Shown here in pieces: positions 6,125-11,269 of a stretch of DNA of 11,269 nucleotides. Source of the stretch: Pelagibacteraceae bacterium TMED65 (lineage in GTDB: Bacteria; Pseudomonadota; Alphaproteobacteria; TMED127); the NCBI GenBank assembly GCA_002167215.1, contig NHDS01000028.1, forward strand, positions 43,723-54,991. The letters are read 5' to 3'. The notes under the pieces are model-generated. The model did not search any database, had not been told where the DNA came from, and was given only the letters and a program-made list of their open reading frames with translations. Numbering within the stretch: position 1 is the first letter of the stretch; each line of letters starts with the position of its first letter. Made by a program: the position numbers and the translations under genes.

Positions 6125-7636
6125 ATGACTCTTCATCTTAAAATGCCATCTCAAAGTAACAATCTGTCCCCAAGAATCTTAGTTATAGGAATTGGTGGGA
6201 CTGGAGGAAATATTATTAATGCAATGGTAGATTCTGGCGTGGAAGGAGTTGATTTTTTAAATGTCAATACAGATAGTCAACAACTCAAACACTCCAAGGT
6301 AGAAAAAACACTGCAATTAGGCCCATCTTGCACTCAAGGTTTAGGCGCAGGAGGGAATCCAGAATTGGGTAAAAAAGCAGCAGAAGAAGTTTTAGATGAA
6401 ATAGAAGAATACATTGAAAATTCCAATATGGTTTTTTTAACAGCTGGAATGGGCGGTGGTACTGGAACTGGAGCTGCTCCAGTAATAGCTAGAATTGCAA
6501 AAGAGAATAATATACTTACAGTTGGCGTGGTAACCAAACCATTTCAATATGAAGGAAAAAGAAAGTCAGAAAAGGCTGAAAGTGGTGTAGCTGAATTACA
6601 GAAATTTGTAGATAATTTAGTAGTTATTCCAAATCAAAATATTTTTGCTGTTGCAGGACCTGATTCTCCGGTTACCGACTCACTTCATTTAGCAAATAAT
6701 GTTTTAATTGACGGTGTAAGAAGTATTATTGATTTAATGGTAAAACCAGGGATTATGAATCATGACTTTGCCGATGTAAAAAGTGTGATGAGTGAGACAG
6801 GTAAAGTTCATTTGGGAACAGGTGTTGCCGAAGGTGAAGGTCGCGTGATTGAAGCTACTGAAAAAGCGATTTCCAATCCACTTTTAGAAAATAATTCTAT
6901 GTCTGGAGCAAAGGGAGTTCTTATAAATATTACATGTGGAGACGATACAACACTTCAAGATATTGACCTTGCAAATAATAAAATTAGAGAAGAGGCAGAT
7001 GAAGACGCAAATATAATCTCTGGTCTTCAAAAGGATGACAGTTATAATGGAAAATTTAAAATTTCTGTAATTTCAACAGGTATAGATTCTGATAACTATT
7101 ACAGCAATTTAATTAACGAAGAAACTGATAATAATTTAATGAATTCTCAGAATATTGATCAAGATATCAATCAAGAAGTTGAAGAAAAGATTGGTAATCA
7201 ACCTAGTTTTTTGGTTGATTTGCGTCAGCCAAGTAAATCTCAAAAAAATGTAAATTTAGAAAATGAAGAAAAAATTCTCAATGAACAACATCCGGAAAGA
7301 GGTTTATCAGAAAAGAAATCTCTTTTTGGATTTATTTTTGGAAATAAAACTATAAAAACTGGTGTTGATAATAAAAAAATACTAAATGATGAGGAATACA
7401 GTAAGAAACAATTTATTAATGAGATTCAAGAAATATCAGATGAAGATAATGACAATATCACTGATGAAAATGAAAAAATCGTCATAGAAGATGAGAGTGT
7501 TAGGTTTTTGAACACAAATGATCAAGATGACAGTCCTGCAATTAATCAAGAGGAAAAGGAATGCAATAATTCTGAGAATGATGTTAATGATGACCTTCTT
7601 CAAATACCAGCTTTTCTGAGAAGACAAGCAAACTAA
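6125..7636 (+). CDS. ftsZ: Cell division GTPase FtsZ, at an unusual locus
   Basis: FtsZ polymerises with GTP into the Z ring at midcell. The 503-residue protein starts with the alphaproteobacterial pattern (LKMPSQSNNLSPRILVIG). Its GTPase domain (about 16-320) shows GIGGTGGN (22-29), NTDSQQL (48-54), the tubulin signature GGGTGTG (110-116), PNQNIF (169-174), and the T7 loop NHDFAD (212-217) with Asn212, Asp214 and Asp217 intact. An acidic, Asn-rich linker (about 322-488) contains one hydrophobic patch, KKSLFGFIFGNK (397-408). The C-terminal peptide IPAFLRRQAN, which binds FtsA and similar partners, is perfect. Departures from the norm: Lys147 where E. coli has Arg142, and Leu187 where Phe183 stacks on guanine in other FtsZ proteins (motif-based alignment by eye). 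The position between mraZ and rsmH is atypical, since ftsZ normally ends the cluster. It may be the relocated sole copy or a second paralogue. No sign of decay. Confidence 0.96.
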   Translation: MTLHLKMPSQSNNLSPRILVIGIGGTGGNIINAMVDSGVEGVDFLNVNTDSQQLKHSKVEKTLQLGPSCTQGLGAGGNPELGKKAAEEVLDEIEEYIENSNMVFLTAGMGGGTGTGAAPVIARIAKENNILTVGVVTKPFQYEGKRKSEKAESGVAELQKFVDNLVVIPNQNIFAVAGPDSPVTDSLHLANNVLIDGVRSIIDLMVKPGIMNHDFADVKSVMSETGKVHLGTGVAEGEGRVIEATEKAISNPLLENNSMSGAKGVLINITCGDDTTLQDIDLANNKIREEADEDANIISGLQKDDSYNGKFKISVISTGIDSDNYYSNLINEETDNNLMNSQNIDQDINQEVEEKIGNQPSFLVDLRQPSKSQKNVNLENEEKILNEQHPERGLSEKKSLFGFIFGNKTIKTGVDNKKILNDEEYSKKQFINEIQEISDEDNDNITDENEKIVIEDESVRFLNTNDQDDSPAINQEEKECNNSENDVNDDLLQIPAFLRRQAN

Positions 7637-7637
7637 A

Positions 7638-8546
7638 ATGTCTAACCTTTCACACTTACCTGTGATGGTCGACGAAGTTGTTTCTCTTCTAAATCCAAAA
7701 GATAAAAAAATTTACCTGGATGGAACTTTTGGACAAGGAGGTTATTCCAGGGAAATTCTTAACAAGGCAAATTGTAAAATTTTCGCAATCGACAGAGATC
7801 ATCAGTCAAAACAATTTGCTGAAGAATTAAAAAAAAAGTTTGGTCGAAGATTTATTTTTAATGTTGAAAAACTAAGCAATATAAACCTTTTACTAAAAAA
7901 ATATAAAGAAGATCGTATTGATGGAATAGTTTTAGACTTAGGAGTTTCTAACACACAACTTAATAATCCATTACGAGGCTTTTCATTTTCTAATGATGGT
8001 CCATTGGACATGCGAATGGATACAACACAAAAGTTAACTGCAGAAATTGTAGTTAATGAATTTAATGAAAAAGACTTGAGTGATATTTTTTATTACTATG
8101 GTGATGAAAGAAATTCAAGAAAAATTGCCAGATCAATTATTGAATTTAGAAAAAAAAAAAGAATTAACACTACGATGTTGCTATCAGAAATTGTAAAAGA
8201 AATCAACAGTGGTAAATTCAAACATCCTGCAACTCGAGTTTTTCAAGCTCTAAGAATTTATATTAACGAAGAGTTGAGAGAATTAGAGGAAATTCTGAAA
8301 TTAAGCCTTCATATCCTTAATAATAAATCAAGGATAATAGTTGTTGCTTTCCATTCATTAGAAGACAGATTAGTTAAAAACTTCTTCAAAAAGAATGTTT
8401 CAGAAAAACAAATAAATCTTACAAGCTCAAAACCAAAATTTGGTTTTAAAATAATTACAAAAAAACCTTTAACACCATCCTTTGAGGAAATTAAAATGAA
8501 TCCAAGATCAAGATCTGCAAAATTGAGAGTTGCAGAAAAGTCATGA
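7638..8546 (+). CDS. rsmH: 16S rRNA (cytosine1402-N4)-methyltransferase RsmH
   Basis: RsmH (formerly MraW) methylates N4 of C1402 in the 16S rRNA P-site region, using S-adenosylmethionine. The 302-residue protein is full length and carries all family blocks: HLPVMVDEV (6-14), the SAM-binding YLDGTFGQGGYSREIL (26-41), DLGVSNTQL followed by RGFSFSNDGPLDMRMD (100-128), YYYGDERNSRKIARSI (152-167), HPATRVFQALRIYINEEL (196-213), AFHSLEDRLVKNFF (237-250) and NPRSRSAKLR (288-297). The usual DLGVSS is DLGVSN here (Asn105), a mild change. It starts one base after the ftsZ stop with only a weak purine-rich stretch upstream, so translation is probably coupled to ftsZ. Its stop overlaps ftsL by ATGA. In the standard order it would directly follow mraZ. 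Confidence 0.97.
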   Translation: MSNLSHLPVMVDEVVSLLNPKDKKIYLDGTFGQGGYSREILNKANCKIFAIDRDHQSKQFAEELKKKFGRRFIFNVEKLSNINLLLKKYKEDRIDGIVLDLGVSNTQLNNPLRGFSFSNDGPLDMRMDTTQKLTAEIVVNEFNEKDLSDIFYYYGDERNSRKIARSIIEFRKKKRINTTMLLSEIVKEINSGKFKHPATRVFQALRIYINEELRELEEILKLSLHILNNKSRIIVVAFHSLEDRLVKNFFKKNVSEKQINLTSSKPKFGFKIITKKPLTPSFEEIKMNPRSRSAKLRVAEKS

Positions 8547-8800
8547 AGTTTTTTAGTTTTTTTATTATTTTTTCAACAGTAACTTTAACTATTAGTGTCA
8601 AATTAATGATAGCTAACCAAGAAAAGAAAATCTCAAATATCAATCAAAAGATTCTAAAAATTGATTCTATAATCGAGAAATTAGAAACTGATATTTCATA
8701 CGCTACCAGACCGCAAGAACTAGAAAGTTTGAATAGAGATCAATTTGATTTTATTCCGATTTTACAATCAGATATAAAAAAACTAGAGGAAAATAAATGA
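8543..8800 (+). CDS. ftsL: Cell division protein FtsL
   Basis: FtsL is a small bitopic divisome protein which, with FtsB and FtsQ, activates the septal synthase FtsW-FtsI. The 85-residue product has a short cytoplasmic start, one membrane segment (about 3-22), a predicted coiled coil (about 27-56, regular Ile/Leu positions in ISNINQKILKIDSIIEKLE), and the FtsL-like motif YATRPQELESLNRDQFDFIP (54-73). Sequence conservation in FtsL is low, so the call rests equally on topology and on the invariant position between rsmH and ftsI. It overlaps both neighbours through ATGA, indicating coupled translation. The cytoplasmic N-terminus is only about two residues, which is very short. Confidence 0.88.
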   Translation: MKFFSFFIIFSTVTLTISVKLMIANQEKKISNINQKILKIDSIIEKLETDISYATRPQELESLNRDQFDFIPILQSDIKKLEENK

Positions 8801-10467
8801 ATAATGAAAAAAATTTTAATTTTGACAATGTAAAACCAAACCACAGATCATTTAAGACAAAAAATATTAATTTTCAGGATAAAAATGATCTTATTAATAA
8901 TGAAAAGAAAAGACAAAAAATTAATTTTGCGAAAAAATCTAATCTATTTATTTCTCTTCTTACAGTATCTTTTGTAATTTTTATTTCATTTAATCTTATC
9001 ATTACAACAACTAATGTAAAAACCGATTATATTTCTAGAAATGAAGAAGTTTTAAATAAACGTGGAAAAATACTTGATAAAAATAGCGAGATAGTTGCGA
9101 CTTCTTTAGAAACAAAGGATTTATATATTGATTTAAAAAAATCTTTAAATAAAAGAAAGTTAAAGGAAAGTTTGATCAAAATTTTCAATAATAAAGAACC
9201 TTTATTTTTTGAACAAATTTTCAAAAAAAATCAATATGTTCTTGTTAAAAAAGATATTTCATTATCTGAAATAAATAAATTAAAATTGCTTGGAGACCCT
9301 GCTATTAAGCTACATAACTCTTCAAAACGTGTTTATCCACAACACAATATATTTTCTCATATAACTGGACTTAAAACGATGAGTATAAGCAGTAAACTTG
9401 AAAAAAATCAAAACAAATATTTATCTTACGGGAAAGACTTAAAATTAACCGTTGATTTAAGAATTCAAAATATTGTCAGAGATGAACTTCTTAAGAGTAT
9501 GGATAATTATCAAGCTAATTCAGCACTAGCAACTGTAATGAATGTAAATACTGGCGAGATATTATCAATGGTCTCATTGCCTGATTTTAACCCCAATTAT
9601 CCAAAATCTATTCTGCCAAAAACAGAAAATAATTTGATTACAGAAGCTAGGTATGAGATGGGATCTACCCTAAAAATATTTAATGCAGCAATAGCATATG
9701 AATCAGAATCTAACTCACAAAACGAAAAATTTGAGATTTCAATGGGTTATCAAATAACAAACGAGAAAAATATTAAGGATAATCATATAAAAAATTCATT
9801 TTTAAGTTTTGATGATGTTTTTATTAAGTCGTCTAATGTGGGGAGTGTAAAGATTCTAGAATCATTGGGTTTTGATTTACAAAGAAAATTTTTTCAAAAA
9901 GTTGGTTTAACCGAAAAGTTAAATATAAATGGTCTAAATGTTGTTGCGAATAAATTACCTAACAGTTGGAATGCACATTCTAAATTTATTAGTTATGGTT
10001 ATGGAATTTCTTTATCCCCAATAAGTTTAATTACAGCATTTTCAACTCTTGTTAATGGAGGTTATAAAATTCAACCAAAAGTAATAAGTTTAAATCAAAT
10101 TAAAACAAAAAAGAGAATTTTATCCGCCAAAACTTCAGATAAAATCAATATTTTAATTCAGAAAATTGTTAATCAAGGAACCGGAAAATTAGCTATTGTT
10201 GATGGTGTGCCGATCGGAGGAAAAACTGGAACTTCAAAAAAAGTAGAGATGGGAAATTATTCAGAGAAAAAGGTTATTACTTCATTTATAGGTGTCTTTC
10301 CTGCGAATAAGCCTGAATTTTTGACTTTTGTATTATTCGACGAACCAAAAAAAAATTTTATTGGAGCATCTGACAATACAGGAGGGAACACGGCAGCACC
10401 AACATTTTCGAGAATTGTAAAAAAAATTTCACCAATAATTAACTCTAACAATTATGCAAAGAGATGA
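8797..10467 (+). CDS. ftsI: Septal peptidoglycan transpeptidase FtsI (PBP3, class B PBP)
   Basis: FtsI cross-links septal peptidoglycan together with FtsW. The 556-residue protein has a long, charged, Asn/Lys-rich cytoplasmic tail (1-48) and one membrane anchor (about 49-71). The class B pedestal opening is NKRGKILDKNSEIVATS (87-103). The transpeptidase domain (about 240-545) has the three active-site motifs: S-x-x-K at Ser290-Lys293 (GSTLK), S-x-N at Ser345-Asn347 (KSSNVGS), and K-T-G at Lys476-Gly478 (GGKTGT). YGYGISLSPISLITAFSTLVNGG (400-422) is also characteristic. Length is normal. It overlaps ftsL and murE by ATGA on both sides. Other class B PBPs such as PBP2 are less likely, given the ftsL-ftsI-murE context. 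Confidence 0.96.
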   Translation: MNNEKNFNFDNVKPNHRSFKTKNINFQDKNDLINNEKKRQKINFAKKSNLFISLLTVSFVIFISFNLIITTTNVKTDYISRNEEVLNKRGKILDKNSEIVATSLETKDLYIDLKKSLNKRKLKESLIKIFNNKEPLFFEQIFKKNQYVLVKKDISLSEINKLKLLGDPAIKLHNSSKRVYPQHNIFSHITGLKTMSISSKLEKNQNKYLSYGKDLKLTVDLRIQNIVRDELLKSMDNYQANSALATVMNVNTGEILSMVSLPDFNPNYPKSILPKTENNLITEARYEMGSTLKIFNAAIAYESESNSQNEKFEISMGYQITNEKNIKDNHIKNSFLSFDDVFIKSSNVGSVKILESLGFDLQRKFFQKVGLTEKLNINGLNVVANKLPNSWNAHSKFISYGYGISLSPISLITAFSTLVNGGYKIQPKVISLNQIKTKKRILSAKTSDKINILIQKIVNQGTGKLAIVDGVPIGGKTGTSKKVEMGNYSEKKVITSFIGVFPANKPEFLTFVLFDEPKKNFIGASDNTGGNTAAPTFSRIVKKISPIINSNNYAKR

Positions 10468-11269
10468 AAGAGTTTGATTTAAAAACGCTTTTAAAAAAAT
10501 GCAAACTTAAAAAAGAAGTTAAACATAAAAACAATTTTCCTGTGAAAGGTATTTCATTACATTCAAAAGATATTAAAAATAACTTTATATTTGCTGCGAT
10601 AAAAGGGAAATTGTTTAATGGGGAAATTTTTCTAAATGAATTTTCAAACTTAAGAAATATTGCAGTAATTATATCATCAAAATCGAATTTGAATTTGGAT
10701 TCACCTGAATTTAAAAGAATCACTTTCATCAAAACCGATGATGTAAGAATTCTAATATCTGAGATTGCTTCTATTGTTTTTCCTAGTGAGATAAAAAATA
10801 AATTTGCAATCACAGGCACTAACGGAAAAACAAGTGTGGCTTCTTATGTCAAACAAATATGGAGTAAAAAAAATATAAATTCTGCATCTGTGGGAACGCT
10901 TGGTATTAAAAGTGATAAACAAAATTCAGGAAAAATCAAACTCACTACACCAGATGTGATATCAAACCATCAAATTTTAAATAAATTATGGAAAAACGGT
11001 TGTAACAATATTATTTTTGAAGCTTCGAGCATTGGACTTGAACAAAAGAGACTATACCCCTTAAAGTTTGACGTAGTAGCTTTTACCAATTTATCTATAG
11101 ATCACATGGACTATCATATTAATATTAATAATTATAAAAATTCAAAATCTATTTTGTTTTCATCACACATTAAAAAAAGCTCAATCGCAGTAATAAACTC
11201 GGATTCAAAATATGCGGATTACTTTTTCAATATTTGTAAAAAGAATAACGTTAAAGTTCTAGATTATGG
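10464..11269 (+). CDS. murE: UDP-N-acetylmuramoyl-tripeptide synthetase MurE, 3' end outside the window
   Basis: MurE adds the third amino acid (meso-diaminopimelate in most Gram-negatives) to UDP-MurNAc-L-Ala-D-Glu in the cytoplasm, using ATP. The frame starts at ATG 10464, overlaps ftsI by ATGA, and stays open to the window end, giving 268 of roughly 480 residues. The N-terminal UDP-binding region shows KGISLHSKDIKNNFIFAAIKG (28-48), where the usual Asp-Ser-Arg is His-Ser-Lys. The central domain has the P-loop TGTNGKTS (117-124), the substrate-binding TTPD (161-164), EASSIGLEQKRL (186-197), and FTNLSIDHMDYH (207-218). Lys228, in the Y-x3-K-x2-LF pattern, is probably the carbamylated lysine. 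Ile190 stands where SSH-GL is usual. The amino-acid-selecting C-terminal motif is beyond the window, so diaminopimelate specificity is assumed rather than seen. Confidence 0.95.
   Translation, partial: MKEFDLKTLLKKCKLKKEVKHKNNFPVKGISLHSKDIKNNFIFAAIKGKLFNGEIFLNEFSNLRNIAVIISSKSNLNLDSPEFKRITFIKTDDVRILISEIASIVFPSEIKNKFAITGTNGKTSVASYVKQIWSKKNINSASVGTLGIKSDKQNSGKIKLTTPDVISNHQILNKLWKNGCNNIIFEASSIGLEQKRLYPLKFDVVAFTNLSIDHMDYHININNYKNSKSILFSSHIKKSSIAVINSDSKYADYFFNICKKNNVKVLDY

Noticed and set aside
6334..6537. Minus-strand ORF inside ftsZ
   Set aside because: It is the complement of the Gly-rich GTPase motifs, giving a Pro/Ala-rich artefact.
10445..10819. Minus-strand 124-residue ORF at the ftsI-murE junction
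   Set aside because: It is antisense to murE, which is unmistakable from its motifs and runs off the window end.
5648..11269. A fully novel multi-gene system in the division region
   Set aside because: Every gene here is a recognisable division or cell wall gene; the novelty is in ftsZ position and sequence, not in an unknown gene set.

Overview
The window looks like part of the chromosome of an AT-rich, compact alphaproteobacterium, in the style of the streamlined marine lineages (SAR11-like or a neighbouring clade). The case for Alphaproteobacteria rests on an alphaproteobacterial-type SspB next to class II fumarase, RNase P RNA placed directly before mraZ, and an FtsZ with the alphaproteobacterial N-terminus and the C-terminal peptide IPAFLRRQAN. 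Low GC, Lys/Asn/Ile-rich proteins, tiny intergenic gaps and many start/stop overlaps fit genome streamlining. TGA is used as a stop codon. The clade assignment is inference; no phylogeny was run. I see no mobile element, tRNA, CRISPR array or broken gene.

Layout. Positions 1-314 hold one or two very small predicted membrane proteins. Positions 353-2189 are a plus-strand pair, sspB and fumC, overlapping by 8 bases. Positions 2186-4443 are a minus-strand pair: a secreted SH3-like protein followed by an AsmA-family protein, coupled through TAGTG. AsmA meets fumC tail to tail with overlapping stop codons. A 27-bp divergent gap leads to a plus-strand AmiD/AmpD-type N-acetylmuramoyl-L-alanine amidase (4471-5187), then RNase P RNA (about 5219-5571).

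From about 5591 to the end of the window runs the start of the division and cell wall (dcw) cluster: promoter and MraZ operator, mraZ, ftsZ, rsmH, ftsL, ftsI and murE, the last cut by the window end. All are on one strand with gaps of 12 and 1 bases and then three 4-base ATGA overlaps, so they should form one transcription unit.

The main surprise is ftsZ between mraZ and rsmH. In the usual dcw order ftsZ is at the far end, after ftsQ and ftsA. Here it is the second gene, has the clearest Shine-Dalgarno sequence in the window, and sits directly under the MraZ-controlled promoter. It keeps the tubulin signature, T7 loop and C-terminal peptide, but positions that normally contact the guanine nucleotide appear altered. 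It is either the relocated main ftsZ or a second paralogue; the window cannot decide. The rest is ordinary for the lineage: Z-ring formation (FtsZ), septal synthesis (FtsL, FtsI), precursor synthesis (MurE), wall turnover (the amidase) and housekeeping genes.
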